Shown piece by piece: positions 1-9,412 of a DNA stretch of 64,000 nt; the stretch's first letter is position 1, and every line of letters starts with the position of its first letter. Made by a program: the position numbers and the translations under genes. Source of the DNA: Kumtagia sp963829135 (GTDB taxonomy: Bacteria; Pseudomonadota; Alphaproteobacteria; Rhizobiales; Rhizobiaceae); NCBI GenBank assembly GCA_963829135.1, contig CAWHHO010000005.1, forward strand, positions 434,001 to 498,000, in the 5' to 3' direction. The notes under the pieces were generated by a model, which was given only the letters and a program-made list of their open reading frames with translations, searched no databases and was not told where the DNA came from.

Positions 1-149
1 TCCTCACTCCGATTGCGACGCCAACCAATCTGATGGTCATGGGACCCGGCGGATACGCCTTTGGTGACTATTGGAAGCTCGGTCTGCCACTGCTGCTCTG
101 GTTCTTTGTCGTGGCCGTGTTCATAGTACCTTTGATTTGGCGATTCTGA
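1..149 (+). CDS. SLC13/DASS-type anion:Na+ symporter, C-terminal end (partial)
   Basis: An open frame enters from the left edge (first full codon at 3) and stops with TGA at 147-149, giving 48 residues. It contains TPIATPTNLMVMGPGGY followed by a hydrophobic helix (LPLLLWFFVVAVFIVPLIW). The pattern of a TPxATxTNxxVxGPGGY loop, a final transmembrane segment and a short tail is typical of the last part of SLC13/DASS permeases, which import dicarboxylates, sulfate or phosphate with sodium. The substrate cannot be told from this fragment. Only the family assignment is supported. Confidence 0.7.
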   Translation, partial: LTPIATPTNLMVMGPGGYAFGDYWKLGLPLLLWFFVVAVFIVPLIWRF

Positions 150-284
150 GCTACCTGTAGTGACGTTGAAGGTAGAACCCGGGCAACGCATTCGGCTTTG
201 CGAAAATGCGATCTAACGGTCAGAGGTAACGATGTCCGGTAACAGCTGCTGGGTGACTGTCGCCTTGCATCGGCAATACCATCA

Positions 285-1334
285 ATGAATGCCCGCGCAG
301 TTCCGGTCTTGCTGGGCATCATTAGCGCAATTCTGCTATTGGCCACGCTCAATTTCGCAGACACAATATTTGCCCCTGTTGCCTGTGCGCTATTCATCAT
401 CGCGGTCGTCTGGCCGCTTCAAAAGCGGCTTCAGACATATCTGCCGCAACTCCTGGCGTTAGCCATTGTAGTAGCGCTGATCGCGTTGGTCTTCACCGTC
501 TTCGCATCCGTGGTGGCCTGGGGATTTGGTCGGATCGGCAGGTCCCTGATTGCCGAGACGCCCAGGCTTCAAGGGCTTTACGACCAGGCTATCGATTGGT
601 TGGAGACACACGGGATCGCGGTTGCCGGCCTGTGGGCCGAGCACTTCAATATGCGTTGGGTCGTAGGCGCGGTTCAGGGTCTATCGGCCCGGCTTAATAC
701 GATGATCTCGTTCTGGATCGTGGTGCTGATCTATGTGCTGCTTGGCCTGCTCGAAGTTGGTCCGTTGGCGCGCAGGATTCCCTCTATCGTCAGCAATGAG
801 ACCGCCCGCGTTCTGATTGCAGGCAGTATCCGCACCGCCGCAAAGCTGCGCCGCTACATGTTGATCCGGGCGATTATGAGCGTTGCCACAGGCGGTACGA
901 TCTATCTGCTTGCGTTGGGACTTGATCTGCGGCTCGCGGCCGAGTGGGGCGTCATTGCCTTCATCCTGAATTTCATTCCGTTCGTTGGCCCGTTCATCGC
1001 AACGCTGCTGCCAACCGTCTATGCGTTGGCGCAGTTCGAATCCCTGTATTCCGCTCTGTTCGTCTTTGCGTCCCTCAATCTCATCCAGTTCGCCCTAGGC
1101 AGTTACCTGGAGCCCCGCGTGGCAGGTAAAGCGCTGGCGATGTCACCCTTTCTCGTGCTGTTTTCTGTGTTCCTGTGGATGTTCCTCTGGGGTCTGTTCG
1201 GCGCGTTCATCGGAGTTCCGATCGCGATCGCCTTGCTCACCTTCTGTGCCCAGTCTCCCTCCACGAGATGGATTGCCCAACTATTGGGTGCCCCAGATGA
1301 TGAAGTTGAAAGTCTCAAGCAAGTCGACGCGTGA
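285..1334 (+). CDS. AI-2E family transporter (PerM/YdiK-like permease)
   Basis: The 349-residue polytopic membrane protein has hydrophobic segments near residues 5-45 and 60-85, a soluble middle region, then clustered helices from about 140 to 320. The C-terminal half carries the family-typical GVIAFILNFIPFVGPFIA and GLFGAFIGVPIAIAL patterns. The family includes the AI-2 exporter TqsA and sodium/proton-coupled members, so the substrate is unknown. The gene is separated from the upstream SLC13 gene by 135 bases and stands alone on this strand. A second, unrelated-context paralogue lies at 36607-37773. Confidence 0.85.
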   Translation: MNARAVPVLLGIISAILLLATLNFADTIFAPVACALFIIAVVWPLQKRLQTYLPQLLALAIVVALIALVFTVFASVVAWGFGRIGRSLIAETPRLQGLYDQAIDWLETHGIAVAGLWAEHFNMRWVVGAVQGLSARLNTMISFWIVVLIYVLLGLLEVGPLARRIPSIVSNETARVLIAGSIRTAAKLRRYMLIRAIMSVATGGTIYLLALGLDLRLAAEWGVIAFILNFIPFVGPFIATLLPTVYALAQFESLYSALFVFASLNLIQFALGSYLEPRVAGKALAMSPFLVLFSVFLWMFLWGLFGAFIGVPIAIALLTFCAQSPSTRWIAQLLGAPDDEVESLKQVDA

Positions 1335-1350
1335 GAATAAGCCTGTAAGG

Positions 1351-1689
1351 TCAGCGGTCGGAGACGCTTCGGACTAGACCTAGAACAACCATCAGGATGG
1401 CGCCGCCGAGCAGACCCGACACGCCGATACCTACAAGAACGGCGGGTGTAAGCCCGCCAGTCCCTTGCATGACGGCGTTTGCCGCGGCTTCGACGTGGCC
1501 CACCAGATGTCCCATACCGGGGATTTGCGCAGCGATCAAAGTCAAGGCAACGCCCCCGGCCATGCCGGCCAGAACGGTTGTGATTGTTGTGGGCGCGAGG
1601 CGCGGCCACCAGACACGCACCGCGAATGCGCCGGCGACACCGCACAGCGCTTCGATCGCGATTGCGATTACGGCTTCCGTTGGAGACAT
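1351..1689 (-). CDS. small hypothetical membrane protein
   Basis: The 112-residue protein has three or four hydrophobic segments rich in Ala, Gly and Val (about residues 5-25, 35-55, 75-105), an acidic loop and a short basic tail ending SVSDR. The ATG at 1689 is preceded by an AGGAGA-like ribosome binding site. It lies between the converging AI-2E gene and the AraC gene. I recognise no family. The membrane location is an inference from hydrophobicity. Confidence 0.5.
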   Translation of the reverse strand: MSPTEAVIAIAIEALCGVAGAFAVRVWWPRLAPTTITTVLAGMAGGVALTLIAAQIPGMGHLVGHVEAAANAVMQGTGGLTPAVLVGIGVSGLLGGAILMVVLGLVRSVSDR

Positions 1690-1745
1690 CTGCCGATCTC
1701 CTGAATTCCACTGGATTAGGGGCGATCAAACGTAGTGAGATGAAA

Positions 1746-3059
1746 TCACGCCTGCAATCGGTGCAAGAGCGCACCAAATTGTTCGATCGGGTGGATCGTA
1801 TCCAGATCGATGGACGATTGCCGCGGTGAACTTCCCTTGAAACCTGCGCGCACTTCGCTCGGGGTGTAGCGGAATTCGCGTTTAAAGGCGCGGCTGAAAT
1901 CCGCCGCACTACTGAAGCCATATTGCTCGCCAATTTCGACAATGCGGCGAGAGCTGGTGAAATCGGCAAGCGCTGCGTGGGCGTCGAGCAAACGTCTATG
2001 CCGTATATAGTTTGCAACTCCACCGGATGGCTCAAACAGGCGATAGAGACGCGAGCGCGAAAGGCCCAGTTCGCGTTGCATCGAGTTCGAGCCGAGATCG
2101 GGATTGAAAAGATTAGCCTGCACAAAACGCCGGGCGCGCTCAAGCAAAGTAACGGTGACAGGAGCTTGCTGGAGCTTGTCGGGCGATGGCGCCACACAGG
2201 CGAGGATCATCGCCCGTGTCGCCTCTGCCAGCTTGGGCGCGTCGCAGGCGCGCAACGTTGGTAGCTGCCGAGCGAGGCTCATGATGTAATCGGCTAAGAG
2301 AGCTCCCATGCCGCCGCCAATCGCCGTGAACTCCGCGGCATCCAGGACGTGCACCATATCGCGGCAAAAGTCGCGCGGCACCACCAGCACCAACATCTCC
2401 GCGTCGGTATGAAATCCCTCGTACGATCTTCCCAACGAGTGCACCTGGACCGATCCGGCATGGCAGTCGAATGACCCAAATGGCGTCTCGGTGTGGCACC
2501 GCCCGTTTAGCATGAGCGTTAGCAGCCAGTGGTCTATCGGATTACGCCGAAATCGTGCAGCGAGACTCGCGTATTTCAGGCCATCGCACTTGATATGCGC
2601 AAAAGCCAGGCCGCCGAGGTCCCATACAAGCTGCGTGCCGGCAAAGCCCTTTGTGCAATCCTTGGGATCCGTCAGGTTCACTATGGATGCAACGTTCTGG
2701 CACCAGGCGCCAAACTGGATTTCGGCAGGCAAGTCCAAGGTTGAGAATTCGAACGATGGAACGAGAGGCGGAGCGGCCGGTGGCGTCGATGACGTGCCGA
2801 CCACTGCATCGCGGGCGGACGGGCCTGACTTTTCCGCAACTCGAGATCCGAAGCCATTGTTCATGGCGCGATGGGGTTCTATGGCGTGGCTAGAAATATG
2901 CGCCGATCCGGAGGGGCGTTGAAACCGCGCCAGCTGGATATCCACGGAGCCAAGAGTTCCAACGATATTGGGAGCTTGGCAGCTGGACCCGGCATCCGCC
3001 AATGCCGGTGACTCGTCCTCATCAACTGCCGGCTCTCGGAGCAAATCACCAGCTGACAT
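1746..3059 (-). CDS. AraC family transcriptional regulator
   Basis: The 437-residue frame ends in an AraC-type double helix-turn-helix (about residues 310-420) with the second-helix signature SSAADFSRAFKREFRYTPSE. The middle (about 90-270) resembles the AraC_binding_2 / FeaR-type sensing domain, including WLLTLMLNGR and a VQVHSLGRSYEG stretch. The first 65 residues are low-complexity and not family-like, so the ATG at 2864 (MNNGFGSR) may be the real start. It is monocistronic and its target is unknown. The nearest candidate targets are the small membrane gene downstream or the hydrolase gene upstream. Confidence 0.8.
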   Translation of the reverse strand: MSAGDLLREPAVDEDESPALADAGSSCQAPNIVGTLGSVDIQLARFQRPSGSAHISSHAIEPHRAMNNGFGSRVAEKSGPSARDAVVGTSSTPPAAPPLVPSFEFSTLDLPAEIQFGAWCQNVASIVNLTDPKDCTKGFAGTQLVWDLGGLAFAHIKCDGLKYASLAARFRRNPIDHWLLTLMLNGRCHTETPFGSFDCHAGSVQVHSLGRSYEGFHTDAEMLVLVVPRDFCRDMVHVLDAAEFTAIGGGMGALLADYIMSLARQLPTLRACDAPKLAEATRAMILACVAPSPDKLQQAPVTVTLLERARRFVQANLFNPDLGSNSMQRELGLSRSRLYRLFEPSGGVANYIRHRRLLDAHAALADFTSSRRIVEIGEQYGFSSAADFSRAFKREFRYTPSEVRAGFKGSSPRQSSIDLDTIHPIEQFGALLHRLQA

Positions 3060-3327
3060 CTTTCCCTCGAAAGGTCCGCCCTGACAGCTGAATACTAGTT
3101 GGGATCAAGAAGCCCTGCAAGGGAATGGAAACAGAGTTCGCTCTCGCCCGTTTGGACGCGACCTTCACCACTCATCTGCCTTCCGAAGGCACATGGGATG
3201 ACTCAACCGGTCTTCTCAGGAATGCGCCAGCCCGAGGTCCATACATGGCGGACGACACGGAGCCCTGCGCATAGTGAAACGATGCATGCGTCCAGCGCCG
3301 CCTTCTTTCTCGAATTTCTGAGCAAGT
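3060..3327. other. intergenic region between AraC gene and hydrolase gene
   Basis: No convincing gene is seen here. If the AraC start is 2864, the non-coding stretch is longer (2865-3327). It must contain the AraC promoter, but I could not assign boxes with confidence. The short rightward frame at 3099-3401 has no recognisable protein character. Confidence 0.4.
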
Positions 3328-5034
3328 TTATCCGCTGGTTGCAGGTGTCTGGACACGCTCAGCAAAAAGGGATTTCAATCGCGCGACGTCTTCAACCGTA
3401 ATATTCGGAGGATCGGTCACGGCCAACCATGCATCGATATAATGCTGCGGAGCAAAGACGTGGCCGTATCCCATGGGAGAAGTCGTTGCGATCGCCATGT
3501 CGACTGCGATCTGCAACGATGTGATGAGCGGATACCAGCGAACCTGTTGCGACACGTCAGGACCGCGCGGCGCCTTCATCCAATCGGGCTCGCGGTACAC
3601 TGTCGCGGCATCAAAGAATGTTATCGGATCGCTTGCGTACTGAAGGTACACGATGCGGATCGGTCCCCACAACGCATGGGGTATGTCGAGGTGATTGTCC
3701 TGATTGGTGAATCGGAAGATGGAACTATCGCGAAAACGTGGCAGCCACTCCGGCGATCCGGGATTGCGGCCATCCGTCACCGATCTCCAGGTGCGGCTCG
3801 GAAAGGGTGGTCCGCTCCACAACGCACCCTGAAACGGATCCGAAACGACATCGTAGAGGCTAGCCGAAGCCTCGGAACTCATCGCGCCGAGACTTAGGCC
3901 ATGAAGGTACATCTTCGGTCGGCTGTCATGCGGAAGCGACGACCAGTACACATAGACCTCGCGAAACAGGGCAGTCCCAGCTTCCGCGCCGTAGTCCGGC
4001 TCCACCAAAAGAGAGAGCCAGCTGGCGAGATAGGAGTATTGCATTGCGACACTCGCGACATCGCCCTTGTGCAGAAATTCTACGGTATCCAGTGCGCCGG
4101 GATCGATCATGCCGGTGCCGGTGGGCACGACAACGATCAGTATCGATTTGTCGAACGCACCCACTCGGATGAGTTCTTGCAACGCCAGTTTCGCGCGTTC
4201 ATCGACGGTTTCGGCGGAGTTCATGCCGACATAGACCCGGATCGGTTCGAAGGCCTCGCCCCGGAAGAACGCTCCGATCTCTGCAGATGTGGGACCAGAA
4301 CTCACAAACCTGCGGCCCTGCCGCCCTAAGTCTTCCCACGATAGGAGCGAAGCCGCGCTTCCCGTCTTTTGTGGCGCCTGCGGCTGCGGAAGGCCGTCCT
4401 CCATGACAACATCGAGTTCCTGGAACGACGAGTCCAAGACATTGAGAACGAGGCGGAAAACGAGGCCCTCTGCGGCTGTCCAGAACAACGCAATGGCCAG
4501 CACGGCCCCGACCACCCGCGAGACCCGCCTCGGTACAAATCGGCCAAGCCAACTGGAGAACAGGATAAACGTCTGTCTCACGGCGTTGGCAAGAACCATC
4601 AGAGCCGCGAAAACGATGCAAGCGACCGCAGCAGTCTTGAACGGGTTCGCCGTATCCAGCGGCGGAAGCTCCATCAACACACGGATTGAGTTCTGCCAAG
4701 CAGTCGTCTTGAAGAGAAAAGTCACCGCAACGGCGGCGGACGCGCCGAAAATCACGTAGCGCACTGCCCTCAGGAGTTGTCCCCGCAACTGCGGTAACTC
4801 GAGGTAGCGCCAGATCCAAAAGCCAATCACGCCGGCGACGTATCCGATAGCCGCCGATAGTCCCGAAAGCACGCCCTGGATGAGATAGGATCGTGGAATT
4901 AAGCTTGGTGTCAGGGACGCCGCAAAGCAAACTGTTCCAACCAGAACCCCAAATGCAAGGAACGAGTTCGAAAACCTTATCGCGATAGAACGCAAATCGG
5001 CAACCCAAAGCATATTCTGGAACGGATGATGCAA
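3328..5034 (-). CDS. membrane-anchored alpha/beta hydrolase (Abhydrolase_9 family)
   Basis: This is a 568-residue protein. Its N-terminal part (about 20-200) holds several membrane segments and the SLTPSLIPRS motif that marks the N-terminal domain of this family. The C-terminal half is an alpha/beta-hydrolase-like domain with a nucleophile elbow GLSLGAM (about residue 375) and later conserved motifs such as NQDNHLDIPHALWGP and WYPLITSLQIAVDM. The family is widespread in actinobacteria and alphaproteobacteria and its substrate is not established. A second ATG at 5010 is a possible start. It is a single gene with its own upstream region. Confidence 0.8.
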   Translation of the reverse strand: MHHPFQNMLWVADLRSIAIRFSNSFLAFGVLVGTVCFAASLTPSLIPRSYLIQGVLSGLSAAIGYVAGVIGFWIWRYLELPQLRGQLLRAVRYVIFGASAAVAVTFLFKTTAWQNSIRVLMELPPLDTANPFKTAAVACIVFAALMVLANAVRQTFILFSSWLGRFVPRRVSRVVGAVLAIALFWTAAEGLVFRLVLNVLDSSFQELDVVMEDGLPQPQAPQKTGSAASLLSWEDLGRQGRRFVSSGPTSAEIGAFFRGEAFEPIRVYVGMNSAETVDERAKLALQELIRVGAFDKSILIVVVPTGTGMIDPGALDTVEFLHKGDVASVAMQYSYLASWLSLLVEPDYGAEAGTALFREVYVYWSSLPHDSRPKMYLHGLSLGAMSSEASASLYDVVSDPFQGALWSGPPFPSRTWRSVTDGRNPGSPEWLPRFRDSSIFRFTNQDNHLDIPHALWGPIRIVYLQYASDPITFFDAATVYREPDWMKAPRGPDVSQQVRWYPLITSLQIAVDMAIATTSPMGYGHVFAPQHYIDAWLAVTDPPNITVEDVARLKSLFAERVQTPATSG

Positions 5035-5101
5035 AACCGACGAATGCTATCGTGGTTCGTGCACCGGGATCATGGCGCCCACCATAAATCTGACGGCATG
5101 A

Positions 5102-5407
5102 TTACCATCTGATGCGGCGCTTATCGACGACGCGGCCATTGTGCGCGCTGACCGCAATCTCAAACCGGCTGCCGCCACGGTTAGCCCGATATACGAAGAA
5201 GCGACCGCGGCAATCCTCGCGTCGAATATTTCGGAAACCGCGTCTGCGAAGGATTCTCTCGCCGTCCCGGCATGTGATGGAGCGGCCGTTGTTGAGGCTG
5301 GTGCCGATGGTCAGGTTGATCGTCACAGCCTCGGCCGGCACTGGCAATGCTAAAGGCGCTACAAGACTGAAGATAAGGCCGAAGTAAGCGAAACGGGGTC
5401 GACGCAT
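5102..5407 (-). CDS. small secreted protein, periplasmic, unknown function
   Basis: The 101-residue product has a clear signal peptide (residues 1-27, cleavage after PAEA). The mature part contains the pair C46/C65 (ITCRDGERILRRRGF and IRREDCRGRFFVYR) and a terminal FEIAVSAHNGRVVDKRRI stretch that looks like a short PepSY-type strand pair. Similar short signal-peptide proteins with an ITC..G...L...GF..V...C.G..F.Y pattern occur in rhizobia. The two cysteines probably form a disulfide. No function can be assigned. Confidence 0.65.
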   Translation of the reverse strand: MRRPRFAYFGLIFSLVAPLALPVPAEAVTINLTIGTSLNNGRSITCRDGERILRRRGFRNIRREDCRGRFFVYRANRGGSRFEIAVSAHNGRVVDKRRIRW

Positions 5408-5619
5408 GACACTCTCCAGGACGCGTTATGGGTGACATCAGGTCGGCAGGAAAGGATTGTCAAGGAATTGAGAGCCTTCGCTGGAACTTCGGGACAGCTT
5501 GCCCATGTTTTGGATTCTGCGCTCATGACTCGTTAGCACCGAGAGTTAAGTTCACTGCGATATCTTATCTGCAAGCGTCGATGCCCTTTGTCACGCTTGG
5601 TTAAGGAAGGCAGCTCTTC

Positions 5620-6816
5620 ATGGCTGAGGAATCCAAGGACGGTCTCGCTCGACGCGATTTCATGATCGCGTCGCTTGCCACGGTTGGCGCTTCGGTCGCG
5701 CTGGCGGCCAGTTCCGGTGACGTCACTGCCCAGGAATCTGCAGCTTCATCGACGGGACCGGCGCCACGAGGAACGATCTTTGTCGGCGACGTGATCAACG
5801 GGAAGAAGGTCATCAGCACGCTCGACGTCGACGACCTGGAACCTGGCAAGAAGCATGCCCTCTACTTTCAGGGAGTACAGATGCCCACCGGGCAGCACTG
5901 GTACGTGTCCGTGATGGTCGCCAAGGGAGCAAAGCCCGGCAAGCGCATCGCTCTCGTGAGTGGCGTGCACGGCGACGAAATGAGCCCGATACACATGATC
6001 CAAACGGTCATGAACCAACTCGACCCGGCAGAGATGTCGGGTACGGTATTGGCGGTCTTTGACGTGTCGCGCCCGGCCATGGAGGGGATGGCGCGCAGGT
6101 GGCCAAGTTCTGGGCGGGGCATCGACCTTGTCGACATTAATCGTGTTTTTCCGGGAAACGAAAACGCGCCTGACGCGGCAGCCCGCCACGCAGCCCTGGT
6201 TTTCAACGGGCTGTTCCGGTCGAATGCCGACTACGCAATCGATTTCCATACGTCGGCGACCGGAATGGATATGACGGCCTTCCATCTGGCGCGGATGGAC
6301 GTGCCGGAAATTCGGGCTATGGCGGAGTTGTTTCCCATCGATCACATCTTCGACAATCCTGCTTATCCGGGCCTTTTGGCCAATGCATTCATCGAAGCTG
6401 GAATCCCTGCGTTTACGCCCGAGATCGGCGCTCCGCGCAAGCTGGACCACGCCATGATCCCCTTGTTCGTGGAAGGCACGCTTAACGTGCTCAAGCATCA
6501 CGGGATTATCGTCGGGCAGATGGGTCGAACCGGGAAGGATACAGGCGTCTATATCGGCAACAGTACGAGCGCTGCCATTGCAACGCATGGCGGGTTCGTG
6601 GAACTCTTGGTCAAGTTAGCCGACAAGGTCGAAGTCGGACAGAAAGTCGCAATCCAGCGCAATACGTTCGGCGAAGTCGTGGCGGAATACACCGCCCCAG
6701 TGGCGGGCGAGGTCGCAGCTCTTCGTACCGACGCTACAGCCGAGCCCGGAAACCCGCTGGTGTTTTTCCTCTACACTAACGCAACCCCGATTGGTGCGGA
6801 GACTTATCCCGAATAG
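5620..6816 (+). CDS. Tat-exported succinylglutamate desuccinylase/aspartoacylase family protein
   Basis: This is a 398-residue M14-like zinc hydrolase. The N-terminus has a twin-arginine signal (ARRDFMIASLATVGASVAL), which implies periplasmic location. Zinc ligands are visible as H117 and E120 (SGVHGDEMSP) and H210 (AIDFHTSATG). The INRVFPG motif (substrate Arg) and a catalytic-type Glu in FTPEIG (about E268) are present. A beta-barrel-like C-terminal domain follows (about 300-390). Members remove acyl groups from amino acids or related amides, but the substrate is unknown. It is a single gene, followed by a short lipoprotein gene. Confidence 0.85.
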   Translation: MAEESKDGLARRDFMIASLATVGASVALAASSGDVTAQESAASSTGPAPRGTIFVGDVINGKKVISTLDVDDLEPGKKHALYFQGVQMPTGQHWYVSVMVAKGAKPGKRIALVSGVHGDEMSPIHMIQTVMNQLDPAEMSGTVLAVFDVSRPAMEGMARRWPSSGRGIDLVDINRVFPGNENAPDAAARHAALVFNGLFRSNADYAIDFHTSATGMDMTAFHLARMDVPEIRAMAELFPIDHIFDNPAYPGLLANAFIEAGIPAFTPEIGAPRKLDHAMIPLFVEGTLNVLKHHGIIVGQMGRTGKDTGVYIGNSTSAAIATHGGFVELLVKLADKVEVGQKVAIQRNTFGEVVAEYTAPVAGEVAALRTDATAEPGNPLVFFLYTNATPIGAETYPE

Positions 6817-6973
6817 ATTGTTTTGACAGTCTTGCCAGATACCGGCTGTCGAATTGCAGATGGCTGCGACATTCGGCGGCCGCCATCATATTGGCCCACT
6901 CGCGTAGAACAGTGTGATCGAACCCAAAATACATGCTGCAAGGACTACCCGGTTTGTTTAGGAGGAAATGGAA

Positions 6974-7258
6974 ATGACCAAGCGCAAAACCATCGTTGCC
7001 TGCCTTCTGCTCTCTGCCGTTATGGCCGGTTGCGCGGCCACTGAACAGGAACAGAGGGCGGGAACGGGTGCCCTGATAGGAGCAGGCGCGGGAGCGTTGG
7101 CCGGGCAAGCGATCGGGCGCAACACGACAAGCACCGTGGTTGGAGCCGGCGCAGGAGCTCTCCTCGGCGCAGTAGTCGGGACAGCAACCACACCACAGAG
7201 TGCACGCTATTGCCGTTACCGCCGGTCGGACGGCACGATTTACACGGCTCCATGCTGA
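6974..7258 (+). CDS. glycine-zipper 2TM-domain lipoprotein
   Basis: The protein has a lipoprotein signal (KTIVACLLLSAVMAGC, lipobox VMAGC), then two glycine-zipper helices (GTGALIGAGAGALAGQAIG and VVGAGAGALLGAVVG). The short C-terminal tail has the YCRYRRSDGTIYTAPC ending seen in YMGG-like or SlyB-like outer-membrane lipoproteins. AGGAGG at 6960-6965 is spaced 8 bases from the ATG at 6974. The in-frame ATG at 6968 is too close to it, so 6974 is preferred. The likely place is the inner leaflet of the outer membrane, with an envelope-stress role. Confidence 0.8.
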   Translation: MTKRKTIVACLLLSAVMAGCAATEQEQRAGTGALIGAGAGALAGQAIGRNTTSTVVGAGAGALLGAVVGTATTPQSARYCRYRRSDGTIYTAPC

Positions 7259-7326
7259 GGAGACTATAGGAGGGCTCAATCCGTCGAGGCTTCGAGCAGT
7301 CCATTCAGTTCTGTCTGGGCGGGAAG

Positions 7327-7353
7327 GCTGCTGCAACGGCAGCAGCTTCTTCT
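7327..7353 (+). terminator. hairpin downstream of the lipoprotein gene
   Basis: Perfect 8-bp arms GCTGCTGC (7327-7334) and GCAGCAGC (7339-7346) with an AACG loop are followed by TTCTTCT. It is a plausible but weak-tailed terminator for the gene ending at 7258. Confidence 0.45.
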
Positions 7354-7501
7354 AGGATGCCATGGCGACGGTTCTCAACTCGTGGAACGACTGCCCCCAG
7401 CCATCGAGACCGACAGCCACGGCATTCAAGAACGATCCGTCGCCAAGGCGGCTTGCCCTGTCACAAACAATCCTGCTCACTGGGACTCCAGACGATGGGG
7501 G

Positions 7502-8191
7502 TCAATCGACGTATCTCGTTCTGTCGGAGTCCAGAATCGAGCGGATGAAGTCGGGCATGGTCAACCCGCCTTTGACACTTGCTTCCAAGCCGGCTTCCGC
7601 TGTCTTGATGGCTGGTAGCCGCCCCAGCACCACATGCGCCATCAGCCGGGGTACGACGACCACTCCGTCCCGGTCGCCGACCAGGATATCGCCAGCATCG
7701 ACGCTCACACCACCCACAACAATCGGCAGACCGACCGTTCCTGGGCCGTTGCGGACGGGTGAGTTCGGCGTCACACCTGCGCAGTAGACAGGCAGGCCGA
7801 CCGCCTCGATCCCGGGTAGATCGCGAACGAGGCCGTCGGTGACAAAGCCGGCTGCGCCTCGGTTGCGAGCCATGCCCAGCAAGAGATCACCCGTTACAGA
7901 AGTCCCGGTAAAGCCATCGGTTGCAGCAACGATGATATCGCCCTGTTCGATGACCTCCAGCGCGCCGAATACCGCAAGATTGTCAGCCGGTCCCGCGTAA
8001 CAGGTGACGATCGTTCCAGCCAACGAGGCGTTGGCTGCAATCAGTGGGCGTATATCGTGGTGGAGTGCGCCGCGGCCGTCCATCGCGTCGATGAGATAGC
8101 CCGTCGGCAAGCCCCTGAAGGCTTCGACGAGTTCCGCTGGCGGACGCGGAAAATTTCGTCGGATCGTGAGGATTGGAGGATCGTTGATCAA
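7502..8191 (-). CDS. RraA-like family protein (aldolase/decarboxylase type)
   Basis: The 229-residue product matches the RraA/HMG-aldolase fold, with GDIIVAATDGFTGTSVTGDL, then a GFVTDGLVRD stretch carrying the conserved Arg-Asp pair, and GDILVGDRDGVVVVPR near the C-terminus. Stand-alone members in catabolic operons act as 4-hydroxy-4-methyl-2-oxoglutarate or related pyruvate aldolases and as oxaloacetate decarboxylases. True RraA (an RNase E inhibitor) is shorter. It is the last gene of a leftward operon with a FMN dehydrogenase, a lactonase and an SDR, which points to a carbon-catabolic role. Confidence 0.8.
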   Translation of the reverse strand: MINDPPILTIRRNFPRPPAELVEAFRGLPTGYLIDAMDGRGALHHDIRPLIAANASLAGTIVTCYAGPADNLAVFGALEVIEQGDIIVAATDGFTGTSVTGDLLLGMARNRGAAGFVTDGLVRDLPGIEAVGLPVYCAGVTPNSPVRNGPGTVGLPIVVGGVSVDAGDILVGDRDGVVVVPRLMAHVVLGRLPAIKTAEAGLEASVKGGLTMPDFIRSILDSDRTRYVD

Positions 8192-8216
8192 GGCACTACC
8201 CCTGCTGGACTCTCTG

Positions 8217-9389
8217 TCACCGCGTTCTCCGTGTAACGTATTGCGGCCCGATCTCGGCGACCGACTTCAGGCCCATCAAGCCCATGACGCGATCAAGCTC
8301 GGCCCGGTAGAGCTCGATCACATGGCGCACACCGGCCTCGCCGGCGACAGCGAGGCCCCAAAGCTGCGGTCGGCCGATGAGGCAGAGCGATGCACCAAGC
8401 GCAAGCGCCTTGACTATATCCGCACCGCGACGAACTCCGCCGTCGACAAGCAACGGAATCCGGCCTTCAACGGCTTCAGCGACGGCGGGGAGCGTATCCA
8501 GCGAGGCGGCAGCGCCATCCAACTGACGGCCTCCGTGATTTGACACGATCAACCCGTCAACGCCGTGTGCGAGCGCTTCAATAGCATCAGCCGGATGCAG
8601 GATACCCTTCAACAGCATCGGTCCCTTCCAGAATGACCGTATCCAGTCGACATCTGGCCAGGAAAGTCCGGGATCCAGGAGGCTGCCCATGCGCCGGGCG
8701 ATATCGCCCACGCTCCGTTGTTCGCCGGGTCGAACGTAGTTGCCAAAAGTCAGCCGCGGCAGCGTCGTACGCATGCGCATCAGCCATGAAGTCTTAGTAG
8801 CAGCCGCGAGTGTACCGGCAATGCCAAAGCGCGGCGGGATGGAGAAACCGTTACGGATGTCGCGCTCCCGGTTGCCAAGAAGCTGATTATCGACAGTTAG
8901 CACCAGCGCGTCGTAGCCGGCAGTCTTCGCCCGATCGATCATTTCGCGCGTGAACACACGGTCAGTGTAGACGAAGACCTGCATCCAGCGCGGCCGGCAC
9001 TCGGTGGCTGCGATGTCTTCCAGTGTGCAGACAGAGCCATGACTGGCGCAGTAGGGTATTCCGGCGGCCGCAGCGGCGCGCGCCGCCGCAAATTCGCCGC
9101 CTGGCCAGAAAAGGCCGGAAAGCCCGGTGGGGCCGATCGCCAGCGGCATCGAATATCTTGTGCCGAAGAGCGTCGTGGATAAGTCTCTGGTGGCCGCGCC
9201 GTTCAGCGGCCTCGGCAACAGGGCGACGTCTTCGAAGGCCGCCTCGTTTCGCCTCAGAGTCTGCTCGTCCTCTGCGCCGCCGTCGCCGAAGTCGAATACC
9301 GGGCGGGGAAGTGCGCGTCGCGCTGCCGCGCGCACGGCGGCAATACTGTAGAGTCGCTTCAATCGCTGTTCAGAAGCGACGGTCAACAT
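8217..9389 (-). CDS. FMN-dependent alpha-hydroxy-acid dehydrogenase/oxidase (LldD/mandelate dehydrogenase type)
   Basis: The product is a TIM-barrel flavoprotein of 390 residues. Family motifs seen are PLAIGPTGLSGLFWPGGE, the YDALVLTVDNQLLGNRERD strand, the active-site SNHGGRQLDGA (catalytic His and Arg) and VDGGVRRGADIVKALALGA (phosphate binding of FMN). The family oxidises 2-hydroxy acids to 2-oxo acids. The longer frame begins at 9416, but a GGTGAGG sequence directly precedes the ATG at 9389, which I take as the start. It is 25 bases from the RraA-like gene and probably co-transcribed. The substrate could be a sugar-derived hydroxy acid. Confidence 0.85.
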   Translation of the reverse strand: MLTVASEQRLKRLYSIAAVRAAARRALPRPVFDFGDGGAEDEQTLRRNEAAFEDVALLPRPLNGAATRDLSTTLFGTRYSMPLAIGPTGLSGLFWPGGEFAAARAAAAAGIPYCASHGSVCTLEDIAATECRPRWMQVFVYTDRVFTREMIDRAKTAGYDALVLTVDNQLLGNRERDIRNGFSIPPRFGIAGTLAAATKTSWLMRMRTTLPRLTFGNYVRPGEQRSVGDIARRMGSLLDPGLSWPDVDWIRSFWKGPMLLKGILHPADAIEALAHGVDGLIVSNHGGRQLDGAAASLDTLPAVAEAVEGRIPLLVDGGVRRGADIVKALALGASLCLIGRPQLWGLAVAGEAGVRHVIELYRAELDRVMGLMGLKSVAEIGPQYVTRRTR

Positions 9390-9412
9390 AACCTCACCCG
9401 CCCCCCATGCCA

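Noticed and set aside
1103..2197. Long leftward frame of 364 codons
   Set aside because: It overlaps the AI-2E, membrane and AraC genes out of register. The protein is Arg/Ser-rich without domains.
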